This document shows, piece after piece, positions 56,813 through 64,000 of a stretch of DNA of 64,000 nt. A program made the translations under genes and the position numbers. Source of the DNA: JACCZX01 sp963786295 (GTDB lineage Bacteria; Pseudomonadota; Gammaproteobacteria; Burkholderiales; Burkholderiaceae_F); the NCBI GenBank assembly GCA_963786295.1, contig CAWAYV010000049.1, positions 69,815 through 133,814 on the forward strand, in the 5' to 3' direction. The first letter of the stretch is position 1, and each line of letters starts with the position of its first letter. The notes beneath the pieces were generated by a model that was not told where the DNA came from, searched no databases, and saw only the letters and a list, made by a program, of their open reading frames with translations.

Positions 56813-57637
56813 TTACCGCGTCGGCGTGAACGGTCGGAGTTCGTCCTCGCCCGGCTGGATGATGCCGACGTGGGCCTCGGGCACCTCGTTCCAGGCGCCT
56901 GCGAGGTCGCCGAGAGGCTCGGAGACGACGACCCGCGTCTCGTCCGAGAGACCGGCGAGCTCCGCGCTCTCCGGGTACATCGCCTGCAAGGCGTCCATCC
57001 TCGTGCTGAAGTAGAGCGACCTCGACTCGCCCTCGCTCGAGTAGCGGAACGCGTAGACGAAACGCCCGTCGGTCGTCGCGATCGTCATGTTGATCGGCAG
57101 CTCGACACCGTACCGGCGCCCGGTCTCCTCGACGAATCCGACCATGCGTTCGACGGCGCCGACAGGATCGCTCTCGAGCCCGAAGGTCAGGGCGAGGTAG
57201 AACATCGTCTCCGAGTCGGTCGTGCCCTCGATCGACGTGAAGAGCGAGTCGTCGACCGCGAGCACGAGCTCGCGCCGGACGCGCGAGAACTCGCGGATCA
57301 GCCCGTTGTGCATCCAGAGCCAACGTCCGTAGCGGAACGGGTGCGCGTTCGTCTCCTGAATCGCCGTACCCGTCGAGGCGCGGATGTGCGCGAAGAAGAG
57401 GTGCGACGAGACGCCAGCGGCGAGCTCACGCAGGTTGCGGTCGTTCCAGGCCGGATGGACGCTGCGGTAGAGCCGCGGCGTTTCGCCGTCGTACCAGCCG
57501 ACGCCGAAGCCGTCGCCGTTCGTCGTCGTCGCACCCTGGCGGGAATGCAGGCTCTGGTCGATCAGGGAGCGGTCGCGCTTGACGAGCAGCTCCTCGAGCC
57601 GGATCGGCGACCCCGAGTATGCGAGCCAGCGGCACAT
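56813..57637 (-). CDS. Class II glutamine amidotransferase (YafJ/EgtC-like)
   Basis: An Ntn-type glutaminase domain protein. The 274-aa chain begins MCRWLAYSGSPI, so the N-terminal nucleophile would be C2 after Met removal. It continues with SLIDQSLHSRQGATTTNGDG, GFGVGWYDG, FFAHIRASTG and NAHPFRYGRWLWMHNGLI, which place it in the YafJ/EgtC group. EgtC-type proteins act in ergothioneine synthesis, but no other egt gene is present, so a general amidohydrolase role is safer. Codon use is extremely biased to C or G at third positions (GAG, CTC, GTC), closer to Actinobacteria than to its neighbours. It follows a small HTH gene by 8 bp. Confidence 0.88.
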   Translation of the reverse strand: MCRWLAYSGSPIRLEELLVKRDRSLIDQSLHSRQGATTTNGDGFGVGWYDGETPRLYRSVHPAWNDRNLRELAAGVSSHLFFAHIRASTGTAIQETNAHPFRYGRWLWMHNGLIREFSRVRRELVLAVDDSLFTSIEGTTDSETMFYLALTFGLESDPVGAVERMVGFVEETGRRYGVELPINMTIATTDGRFVYAFRYSSEGESRSLYFSTRMDALQAMYPESAELAGLSDETRVVVSEPLGDLAGAWNEVPEAHVGIIQPGEDELRPFTPTR

Positions 57638-57645
57638 CGTCGACC

Positions 57646-57951
57646 TCAGTCGATCGTGGTCGTCCCGGCGACCACATCGAAGATGCTGACGTCGAAGTCG
57701 TCAATCGACTCAGTCATTCCGCCAATTTGATGACTCAAGCGCGACTCGAATCGAATGCGGTCAGATTGAGTCAACAGGACTTGCGCGGAGGCGCGAGAGA
57801 CGCAGCGCTCCCATGTGTCCTGAAACTTGGGCGTATTGATCAGCCTGCTGATCGTCTCTTGGTTCTTGTACCCGCACGCCCGCGGTATCTCGCCGATCGT
57901 TGCGTTGGGGTGCGCGAGGACGTATGCCAAGACGCGTTGAGGACGTACCAT
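57646..57951 (-). CDS. Small HTH-like protein
   Basis: A 101-aa frame from an ATG at 57951. Residues 1-45 (RPQRVLAYVLAHPNATIGEI, then PRACGYKNQETISRLINTPK) look like a winged or MarR-like helix-turn-helix. The rest has an Arg-rich helix and the acidic end IDDFDVSIFDVVAG. I do not recognise a specific family. It lies 8 bp upstream of the amidotransferase gene, so it may regulate it or simply be co-transcribed. Confidence 0.5.
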   Translation of the reverse strand: MVRPQRVLAYVLAHPNATIGEIPRACGYKNQETISRLINTPKFQDTWERCVSRASAQVLLTQSDRIRFESRLSHQIGGMTESIDDFDVSIFDVVAGTTTID

Positions 57952-58493
57952 GCTGCGATGGTAGCGCGGCCGCTGGCACCGGCGAAGCAACTCGGCCGTA
58001 ACACCGCGTACATCCTCAAATTCTGGATTGAGTAGGTGAAAAGGGTGTACCCGGCCTGGAACAAATGAATGTGTATGCGTGGACTGAGCTGAGCCTCACT
58101 CACGCCGGTTCACTAATGTAACGCCACCACTGCCAGCGGCGCTCATAGGCGGACTCACTGTCTGTCACGTGCCGTGCCGGTCCTCGTTCTTCCGCGTTGA
58201 CCCGACAAATCCGCCACCCGGTCCGCCAATCCGCAGAGGACCGCTTTCGACCCGTTGCAGACATCGCGCTCTCCCGAGAGCGGACGTTGCAAGCTCCTGG
58301 AAGCGGACGCCCAACGTTCGCGTTCCGAGCTAGCTGTTTGGTCCAAAAATGATCACCACAATCGCAGCCGTCACAGCAAGAACGATCCCCGTGATCTTTG
58401 GACAAAACGGCCGACGAGCGCGGGCAGCTCAAACGATGCAGTGCTGCGCGTAGCATCCCGTTTCGCGTGCTGCATTATCTCGCGGGAGGCTGC
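57952..58493. other. Gene-poor interval containing repeat copy A
   Basis: No convincing coding region. Short antisense frames with repeated SA(T/M)GRKR peptides come from a dispersed repeat (see 58240-58310) and are not regarded as genes. The last 15 bp hold the Shine-Dalgarno (GGGAGG, 58484-58489) of the following gene. Confidence 0.6.
58240..58310. repeat. Dispersed repeat, copy A
   Basis: Begins ccgctttcgacccgttgc and ends with ctggaagcggac. It aligns over about 70 bp with copy C (62117-62185): both share the pattern CCGCTTTCGACCC, TTGC, GACATCG, AGCGGACG and CTGGAAGC at equal spacings. The repeats contain inverted CCGCTT / AAGCGG arms, suggesting a hairpin element. Confidence 0.7.
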
Positions 58494-59093
58494 ATGAAAT
58501 CCTTGCACCGTCCTGATCTCTTGGGTTGGTCGCGCTTCGACGAGAAGCGCAACGTCGATTTTTGCGGCGTGGCCTGGATCCGGCCCGGCGGCAACGTCCT
58601 CATCGACCCGCTGCCAATGACTGAGCATGATCGGGCGCATCTCGAAGCGCTGGGTGGCGCCACGCTCATCATCATCACGAACTCCGACCACACGCGCGGC
58701 GCCCAGGGCCTCGCGCAGGAGCTTCGCGCCACGCTGTGCGGACCGCGCGCCGAACGCGGCAGCTTCCCGTTTCCGTGCGAGCGCTGGCTCGGCGATGGGG
58801 ATGAGCCCGTTCCCGGTCTGCACGTGCTTGAAATGCACGGGAGCAAAACGCCCGGCGAGCTTGCACTCGTTTTGGAACGGACGACGCTCATCACGGGCGA
58901 TCTCGTGCGCGGGCACATGGGGGGCAAGCTGAACCTCCTGCCCGACGCCAAGCTCACGGACCACGCACAAGTAATCGCCTCGGTCCAGCGCATTCTCGAC
59001 GCGTATCCGGACATCGAAACCGTCCTGGTCGGCGATGGCTGGCCTGTTTTCCACGACGGCAAGCGTGCGCTTGCCGCGCTGTGCGGGCGCTGA
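58494..59093 (+). CDS. Metallo-beta-lactamase-fold protein, degenerate metal site
   Basis: A 199-aa protein resembling short MBL-fold hydrolases: a beta-sandwich opening (SRFDEKRNVDFCGVAWIRPG), VLIDPLPM, then TNSDHTRGA in place of the usual HxHxDH. HGSKTPGEL and TGDLVRGHMGG follow, and may supply later metal ligands. The first two histidines of the classic motif are replaced by N and S, so a single-metal or altered site is likely. The ATG at 58494 has GGGAGG four bases upstream, which decides the start; the frame is open 96 bases further. Its substrate is unknown. Confidence 0.7.
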   Translation: MKSLHRPDLLGWSRFDEKRNVDFCGVAWIRPGGNVLIDPLPMTEHDRAHLEALGGATLIIITNSDHTRGAQGLAQELRATLCGPRAERGSFPFPCERWLGDGDEPVPGLHVLEMHGSKTPGELALVLERTTLITGDLVRGHMGGKLNLLPDAKLTDHAQVIASVQRILDAYPDIETVLVGDGWPVFHDGKRALAALCGR

Positions 59094-59198
59094 ACATCGC
59101 AGCCGGGTAGCCGCACGTTCGATCGCCACCAAGAGACTGCGCCCTGAAGCCTCTGGGCTTACCCCGCAAGGAAATGGCTTCACTCCGACCGGCAGCAC

Positions 59199-59243
59199 GC
59201 GACCCATAGCGGACATTAGTGTCGCTCTAGCGCGGACGCTCAG
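59199..59243. repeat. Dispersed repeat, copy B (partial)
   Basis: Contains CGACCCAT, GCGGACATT, GTCGCTCTAGCGCGGACGCT, partly matching copies A and C, but the left arm is missing or diverged. It overlaps the 3' end of the 87-aa frame on the minus strand. Confidence 0.5.
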
Positions 59244-59490
59244 CCTCTGAATTGCGCGACTTGTCGGACGCAAGCGCACGGGCGGCCAGCTTGCGCGGCT
59301 GATTCACATTTTGTCGAATTACCTTGTTGCTCGAATGCAGAACGTAACGCCCACCAAGTTTCCGCTTGGCCTGCTCTAGCCTTTGCTGGTTACGGAGCGC
59401 GAGCTCCTCCTCCGGTTCGACAATGAGCGTCTGGACTATTGGCGGGTCCGATTCGGAATGAAACCAGCGCAAAACGGTTGTCGCAGGCAT
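59227..59490 (-). CDS. Hypothetical 87-aa protein
   Basis: A frame from the ATG at 59490 (GAGAGGTGAG upstream). It starts MPATTVLRWFHSESDPPIV, has an acidic stretch (VEPEEELALRNQQRLEQAKR) likely to be helical, and ends in a basic tail rich in Lys, Arg and Asn. I recognise no family. Its 3' end lies inside a repeat copy, which weakens the case for it being real. Confidence 0.4.
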   Translation of the reverse strand: MPATTVLRWFHSESDPPIVQTLIVEPEEELALRNQQRLEQAKRKLGGRYVLHSSNKVIRQNVNQPRKLAARALASDKSRNSEAERPR

Positions 59491-59795
59491 GACGATCTCA
59501 CCTCTCGTTTGTTGGGGGCCGCGGTTGAACAGTGCGGACCTGTTCCAGAGTAACGACCGGCTCACGCAGTGGCGATGCCAACTCTTGGGGTTATCTGATC
59601 GCGTCGCCCTCATCCGCGGGATGGACGCCGAACTCGAAGCGGAGGAAACGGCTCAATCAGGCGAACAACTCGGCGATACGCCATCGAACGCCACTTCGAT
59701 CGCGACCTGCAGAGGCGAGCTATCCATTCGTTTACCGTGAGTGGTCGGTATCCTCGCAGCGAGAGCACCTGACGCGCTCGCCAGGAGCTGACACC
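59491..59795. other. Interval with no convincing gene
   Basis: A plus-strand frame of about 80 codons (59489-59740) is open, but shows no family, no Shine-Dalgarno and mixed composition. The AGGAG at 59783-59787 belongs to the next gene. Nothing else is recognisable. Confidence 0.5.
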
Positions 59796-60545
59796 ATGCC
59801 GATGATCCCGACCATCCTGCAATCGCTGAACACCGCGGTACTTTCGGACACGCTCGACAGCCTCGGGTTGATGCAGCAGGCCATGAAACCGTTCATACGC
59901 CCGCTGGACGACACGTTGCAGCTCTTCGGCCGCGCACGCACCGGCCTGTACATGCCGGTGTACGCACCGCCCGCCCCGGGTGAGAACCCCTACGAGGTGG
60001 AAATCGCGCTCGTCGATGAGCTCGCGCCCGGCGACGTGGTCGTGCTGGCGTGCGACGGCCCCACCGAACGCATCGCCCCCTGGGGAGAACTCCTCTCCAC
60101 CGCCAGCATGGCGCGTGGCGCGGCCGGATGCGTGACAGACGGCCTCGTGCGTGACGTGAAGCAGATCCGCGATATGCGATTTCCAGTGTTCTGCGGCGGG
60201 ATCGGGCCACTCGATACCAAAGGCCGCGCGCGAATGGTCGATCGAGACGTCCCGGTGATGTGCGCCGGTGTGAGCGTGCGTCGGAGCGACCTCGTCTTCG
60301 GCGATGTCGATGGTGTGGTCGTCATCCCGCACGACGCGGAGCAGGAAGTCGTCCGCCGTGCTCTGGAAAAGATTTCGGGCGAGAACCAGTCGCGCGAGGC
60401 GCTGCAGCAAGGGGAAAAGCTGGCGCGCGTGGCGCGCGTCGGTTCGCAGACTGGAAGCCGTCATGAGACATCACACCTTTCGATTGCTTGCTTGTGCGCT
60501 GTTTGGTGCGACTGTCGGTTGTGGCGGCGGCAGTGGTGGCGGTGA
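59796..60545 (+). CDS. RraA-like / HMG-aldolase family protein
   Basis: A member of the RraA/4-hydroxy-4-methyl-2-oxoglutarate aldolase fold, formerly annotated as dimethylmenaquinone methyltransferase. The ATG at 59796 has AGGAG eight bases upstream. Family marks are TAVLSDTLDSLG (13-24), EIALVDELAPGDVVVLACDG, GELLSTASMARGAAGCVTDGLVRDV and VFGDVDGVVVIPHDAEQEVV. The family part ends about residue 212 (SREALQQGEKL). Beyond it the sequence is unlike the family and overlaps the next gene. A shift in the last 40 bases would end in a TGA overlapping the next ATG at 60463. The true C-terminus is therefore uncertain. Substrate unknown. Confidence 0.82.
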   Translation: MPMIPTILQSLNTAVLSDTLDSLGLMQQAMKPFIRPLDDTLQLFGRARTGLYMPVYAPPAPGENPYEVEIALVDELAPGDVVVLACDGPTERIAPWGELLSTASMARGAAGCVTDGLVRDVKQIRDMRFPVFCGGIGPLDTKGRARMVDRDVPVMCAGVSVRRSDLVFGDVDGVVVIPHDAEQEVVRRALEKISGENQSREALQQGEKLARVARVGSQTGSRHETSHLSIACLCAVWCDCRLWRRQWWR

Positions 60546-61980
60546 CGCCGATGTAGCTGACAACTCTAGTCAACTGGATGAGCAGCTTGCGGCAGACCTT
60601 CGACGCGTCGGCCTGACCGGCAATATCGAATCGACGCTCGAAGCGCGATTGGGCCGCAAGGTCGACCCCAAGCTCGCCGACCTGGGCCGGCGCTTGTTCT
60701 TCGATACGGCCGGCGGTTTGAATGACGACAATACTTGCGCCGGCTGCCACGCGCCGGCCGCAGGATTCGGCGATACGCAATCGATTGCCATCGGCGTGCA
60801 AAACAATGGAATCGTAGGTCCGAGCCGGACCGGTCCACGCAACCAGCGCCGCTCACCGACGGTAGTCAACACGGCGTTCTATCCCAAGTTGATGTGGAAC
60901 GGGCGCTTCTCTTCAACCGCGGGCGATCCGTTCTTGAACGCGCTCGGCTTTGCCTTCCCGCCTCCCGAGGGCACAACCCAATTCCCGCCGAGCCATCCGA
61001 TCATCACGCATCTGCTGATCGCGCAGGCGCACATTCCACCGACCGAATTGGTCGAGGTGGCGGGGTTCGCCGGAACGCGCGGCGCCATCGGACCACGATT
61101 CGATCAGTTCGATGACGGTAAGGGCAGCACGGTCCCGCCGCCCGATGCATCGGGGTTTCGCAATGAACCGATACGCCAGGCGGTACTGCAGCGTCTGAAC
61201 GCAACGCCCGAGTACCGCCGCTTGTTTGGCGAACTGTTTGCTGAAGTGGCTGCTGGCGCGCCGATTGACTTCATTATGTTCAGTCGCGCCATCGCCGAGT
61301 TCGAGTTCACGCTGGTGCGTGCCAACGCGCCTGTCGATCGCTATGCGCGCGGCGACCGCGACGCGCTGAGTGCTGCCGAGAAGCGCGGGGCGCTCCTGTT
61401 TTTCGGCAAAGGTGGATGCGTGGCCTGCCATTCGGTCGCCGGACGATCCAACGAAATGTTCAGCGATTTCGCGATGCATAACATCGGCGTGCCGCAGATC
61501 GCGCCTGCTTTTGGCGTCGGTCTCGGCAATGTGATTTTTGACGGGCCCGGTGAGAACGAGGACTTCGGTCTGGAGCAGGTGACCGCCAACGCCGGCGACC
61601 GATATAAGTTCCGCAGCTCGCCGCTGCGCAACGTCGCGTTGCAGCCGGCCTTTTTCCACAATGGTGCGTTCACACGGCTGGAAGACGCGATCCGCCATCA
61701 CTTGAATGTGCCCAAGTCGGCAAGGACCTACGACCCGCGCCGTGCCGGTGTTGCCGCCGATCTCGCGTTCGCGCTGGGGCCGATTGAACCAGTCCTCGCA
61801 ACCCTCGATCCGCTGTTGGCGACACCGATCGACCTAAGCGATCCCGATTTCGAAGATCTGCTCTCGTTCGTCCGGAACGGCCTGCTGGACGATCGGTCGC
61901 GGCCGAATTCTCTATGCGCTCTGATTCCTGAAGCCGTGCCGAGCGGTCGACCGTTGCTCGTCTTCGAAGGCTGCCACTAG
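60463..61980 (+). CDS. Dihaem cytochrome c peroxidase / MauG-type lipoprotein
   Basis: A 505-aa periplasmic dihaem protein. The signal peptide ends with a lipobox (GATVGC, lipidated C20), so it should be anchored in a membrane. Haem sites are CAGCH (C92, C95, H96) and CVACH (C319, C322, H323). Other family features are RRLFFDTAGGLNDDNTCAGC, RRSPTVVNTAFYPKLMWNGR and RKSPLRNV-type RSSPLRNVALQPAFFHNGAF near the end. MauG relatives oxidise proteins or peroxide; this one is longer than typical CcpA. The start overlaps the upstream gene and may be coupled to it. Its electron donor is not evident. Confidence 0.92.
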   Translation: MRHHTFRLLACALFGATVGCGGGSGGGDADVADNSSQLDEQLAADLRRVGLTGNIESTLEARLGRKVDPKLADLGRRLFFDTAGGLNDDNTCAGCHAPAAGFGDTQSIAIGVQNNGIVGPSRTGPRNQRRSPTVVNTAFYPKLMWNGRFSSTAGDPFLNALGFAFPPPEGTTQFPPSHPIITHLLIAQAHIPPTELVEVAGFAGTRGAIGPRFDQFDDGKGSTVPPPDASGFRNEPIRQAVLQRLNATPEYRRLFGELFAEVAAGAPIDFIMFSRAIAEFEFTLVRANAPVDRYARGDRDALSAAEKRGALLFFGKGGCVACHSVAGRSNEMFSDFAMHNIGVPQIAPAFGVGLGNVIFDGPGENEDFGLEQVTANAGDRYKFRSSPLRNVALQPAFFHNGAFTRLEDAIRHHLNVPKSARTYDPRRAGVAADLAFALGPIEPVLATLDPLLATPIDLSDPDFEDLLSFVRNGLLDDRSRPNSLCALIPEAVPSGRPLLVFEGCH

Positions 61981-62358
61981 CTAGTCGTGGCGTCCCCAAA
62001 CCGCACCGAATTAACTCGACCAACGTTAACGGCTCGCAGAATCCTTCGCATGACGCGTCCACAGCGACGAGCCGCGTGAGGCGGCGTAGCTGCAATCAGG
62101 AACCAACGATTCGATGATGTCCGCTTTCGACCCATTGCTGACATCGAGGTCGCCGCGAAGCGGACGCTCTCGATCATGCTGGAAGCAGTCATTAATGTTT
62201 GCCGCATCTAGTGCGGCGTCGCAAAATTTGACAAGTCTGCGAGGGCTCGGGACCAAGTGCTTGTTTTTGCGATTCGGTACAAACGTTGCTTTCCTCTCTA
62301 TCCCCCGTTTTCGAGTTAGCGCGTCCGGGCGCGTCGCGTCCGTACCTCTACGAGGTGG
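61981..62358. other. Non-coding interval containing repeat copy C
   Basis: No gene is visible. It holds a copy of the dispersed repeat at 62117-62185; short frames encoding MSAMGRKRTS on the minus strand derive from that repeat. A stretch of less GC-rich sequence follows before the PEP-CTERM gene. Confidence 0.6.
62117..62185. repeat. Dispersed repeat, copy C
   Basis: TGTCCGCTTTCGACCCATTG is followed at the same spacing as in copy A by GACATCG, AAGCGGACG and CTGGAAGC. The CCGCTT / AAGCGG arms could form a hairpin of about 45 bp. On the minus strand it gives the chance peptide MSAMGRKRTS, a hallmark of widespread intergenic repeats in environmental proteobacteria. Confidence 0.7.
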
Positions 62359-62940
62359 ATGATGACGATGCGTACTGCTGCTTTAATCCTCCTCGCCGCA
62401 CTGACATTGCTCGCCGCACCCGCCAGCAACGCCGCACCGATCACGTATAGGTTCACTGTTGGCGCGACGGACGGGCCGCTTACAGGCGTTACGTCGATCG
62501 GCACGTTCACCTTCGACAGCGCCAGCATCACACCGGGCGCCTCGAATAGCGCGACGGGTTTGCTCACCGACTTGGATTTCACTTGGAACGGCATCACCTA
62601 CGATGAGTCGATTGCGAACACGGGATTGCTGCAATTTGACGGCGCCGGGGAGTTGACTGTCGCCTTGTTTGGCAATGATTGTGTTGCCGGCGACTGCTTT
62701 GTCGGCGGCAATTCGGAAAACTGGTTTTTTGAAAACCCAAACAACTTTGGCTATTCCACCGCGGGAGGTGGCGGGATCTTTGTCGGAACCGCCACCCTCT
62801 CGCGCGTAACGGTTCCGGAACCTGCATCACTCGCACTCGTCGGCGTCGCACTTGTGATTGCTGTCGCCTTTCGCCGGACGAAGCGAGGCGTTACGGACAA
62901 AGAGGACGCAGGTGAAGATGCCCCGTACGCCCCCCTATAG
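62359..62940 (+). CDS. PEP-CTERM sorting-domain protein
   Basis: A 193-aa exported protein with a clear signal peptide (AALILLAALTLLAAPASNAA). The mature part is a small beta-rich domain (GDCFVGGNSENWFF, FGYSTAGGGG). Near the end is VPEPASLALVGVALVIAVAF followed by RRTKRG, the PEP-CTERM signal cut and sorted by exosortase. Unusually, about 18 more residues (VTDKEDAGEDAPYAPL) follow the basic end. Such proteins are usually surface or biofilm-matrix components. Exosortase is not in the window. The start could be any of three near ATGs. Confidence 0.88.
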   Translation: MMTMRTAALILLAALTLLAAPASNAAPITYRFTVGATDGPLTGVTSIGTFTFDSASITPGASNSATGLLTDLDFTWNGITYDESIANTGLLQFDGAGELTVALFGNDCVAGDCFVGGNSENWFFENPNNFGYSTAGGGGIFVGTATLSRVTVPEPASLALVGVALVIAVAFRRTKRGVTDKEDAGEDAPYAPL

Positions 62941-63102
62941 GACGGCCGCGTTCGAGAGGTCCGCCGTGAGACGAAGGGACCGGACGGTGAGGTCACCGCG
63001 CATCCGGGGAATCCCGGCAATAAGGCAACGTTCGACGACACCGCTTTAGGAGCCATAGCCGATGAGTCTCGATCACCTCCCCCACAGACCGGGCAATGCG
63101 CC

Positions 63103-63771
63103 ATGCGTCCGTCGTCCCATACCGGAACCAGGCCGTGGTCCCCCTCCGCCAGAGGGATCGTCGTCACTCTGTTCCTGCTGTTCGGGGCGGCCCTCGTGCC
63201 CCCTGCCGCCAACGCCGACATCGTCTACACATTCCATTGTGATATAGAGTGCAACGATCTCGAGGGCGACGAGGAATTAACAGGCAGTGTGACGGTCCGG
63301 AGTACCGCACAGTCCGCCGGTCAAATCCTGTTCTCGGATGTCACCGGGTTTCAGTTTGTGTTTGTTGAACAATATACACTCTCACTGTCTGATCTATCTG
63401 CCACCTTCAGTACATTCCCTCTCCCAATCTCCACTACAACTGCCGAACCCACAGGGACACCTCCCACGGGTTTCATAGCTTTCAACTTCACCCACGATGT
63501 TGAGCTGAGATTAACCTTCCAAACGGGTTGGAATTCCCCAGGAGGTCAGCCATTTGTAGTTGGATTTACGACGGAGCCTCAGGATGTCGGGCTCGGCCAT
63601 TGGAGCATCTCCATGACCCCCGGCCCGACCCCTGTCCCCGAGCCGACTAGCTTAGCCCTCTTGGGATTGGGACTTGTCAGTCTGATCGGATGTCTCCACA
63701 ACCCTGCGGGACGCAGACGACGTGACGAGGGGCGATCTCGCGCAGCTCTATCGTGCTCGCTGCAACGCTGA
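63103..63771 (+). CDS. PEP-CTERM sorting-domain protein, lower-GC
   Basis: A 222-aa exported protein: a long basic N-region, hydrophobic core VVTLFLLFGAALVPPAANA and a beta-rich mature domain with a Cys pair (HCDIECNDLEGDEEL). The PEP-CTERM end is VPEPTSLALLGLGLVSLIGC followed by Arg-rich RRRRDEGR. As in the preceding protein, the basic end is followed by extra residues. The middle of the gene is visibly richer in A and T than its surroundings, which suggests transfer. Function is not known; surface anchoring is the safe inference. Confidence 0.85.
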   Translation: MRPSSHTGTRPWSPSARGIVVTLFLLFGAALVPPAANADIVYTFHCDIECNDLEGDEELTGSVTVRSTAQSAGQILFSDVTGFQFVFVEQYTLSLSDLSATFSTFPLPISTTTAEPTGTPPTGFIAFNFTHDVELRLTFQTGWNSPGGQPFVVGFTTEPQDVGLGHWSISMTPGPTPVPEPTSLALLGLGLVSLIGCLHNPAGRRRRDEGRSRAALSCSLQR

Positions 63772-64000
63772 AGTCACCCAACCGAACTGGCGCAGGCCAG
63801 GCGCCCTCTTTGTATTGGCTTGCCGCTTGACGTAAGGGTGTCTGCCGCCGCGCTGTTGCGGTTGGTGCCGAGAACCGACGGTCGGTGTCTGCACCATCAG
63901 CAGCGACAGCAATAGCAATCGCCAACAGTGGCTGAATCGGACTGAACGTCCGCTCAACGCGCGCTCTCGCGGTGGCGAAGGGATGACCGCTTCTGGCCGA
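63772..64000. other. Right-edge interval, repeat-like at the end
   Basis: No plausible gene. A minus-strand frame of about 69 codons is open (63748-63957) but has no family and no clear Shine-Dalgarno. The last 17 bases (63984-64000, TGACCGCTTCTGGCCGA) resemble the left end of the dispersed repeat (TGTCCGCTTTCGACCCA), and are cut by the window edge. Confidence 0.4.

Noticed and set aside
56870..57730. 286-codon frame antisense to the amidotransferase
   Set aside because: Arg/Glu-rich shadow of a very GC-rich gene; the sense product has a clear family.
56690..64000. Attachment-site repeat of the tRNA-Ser 3' end
   Set aside because: I looked for the CCCACTCTCTCCGCCA end to the right and found no second copy inside the window.

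Overview
The window looks like a chromosomal segment of a GC-rich betaproteobacterium (Burkholderiales-like). The order argH - algZ/algR - hemC - hemD - hemX - hemY, the divergent darP/pmbA pair, nadE-glnB, and trxB / ftsK-lolA-rarA-serS are housekeeping arrangements typical of Beta- and Gammaproteobacteria. The C-terminal PEP-CTERM sorting signals also fit a biofilm-forming environmental proteobacterium. No rRNA, CRISPR array, prophage or complete insertion sequence is visible.

Layout. 1-8.7 kb: the end of an M20 peptidase, gluQ, two tandem membrane PAS-GGDEF diguanylate cyclases, a pirin, a DoxX protein and a carboxylesterase. 8.7-14.5 kb: mog, darP, pmbA, and a TRAP transporter whose binding-protein gene is convergent with its membrane genes. 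14.5-22.4 kb: argH, a 280-bp element bounded by inverted repeats, then algZR-hemCDXY for early haem synthesis and its regulation. 22.4-35.2 kb: a long minus-strand acetate locus. It holds an aldehyde dehydrogenase, a symporter-histidine kinase fusion (CrbS/MxtR type), a receiver-only regulator, a membrane pseudokinase fused to a DEDDh exonuclease, a CBS-DUF294 protein, a TPR protein and a two-gene sodium/carboxylate symporter. Acetyl-CoA synthetase (acs) lies at 54.6 kb and probably completes the pathway. 35.2-41.7 kb: ppa, an EamA transporter with a partly duplicated start, a DUF482 acyltransferase, nadE, glnB, smr and trxB. 41.7-45.3 kb: a LytS-LytS-LytTR cluster with many frameshifts, inserted between trxB and ftsK. 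45.4-52.8 kb: ftsK, lolA, a broken DUF808 (yedI) gene, an FKBP isomerase, rarA, serS and tRNA-Ser(CGA). 53-56.7 kb: dodecin, a DUF72 protein, acs and tRNA-Ser(GGA).

From the second tRNA-Ser (56.7 kb) to the right edge the character changes. Genes are sparse, a class II amidotransferase has an actinobacterial-looking composition, a short dispersed repeat occurs three or four times, an RraA-like protein is coupled to a MauG-type dihaem lipoprotein, and two PEP-CTERM proteins of differing composition follow. This reads as accessory, partly acquired DNA.

Single-base frameshifts are frequent. They occur in gluQ, the second cyclase, doxX, smr, rarA, the FKBP gene, and densely in the LytS/LytTR cluster, and most are +1 insertions. 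Many may be sequence errors rather than real gene death, so broken genes are given as whole loci with the break positions. The most unusual objects are the pseudokinase-exonuclease fusion in the acetate locus and the inverted-repeat element directly upstream of algZ.
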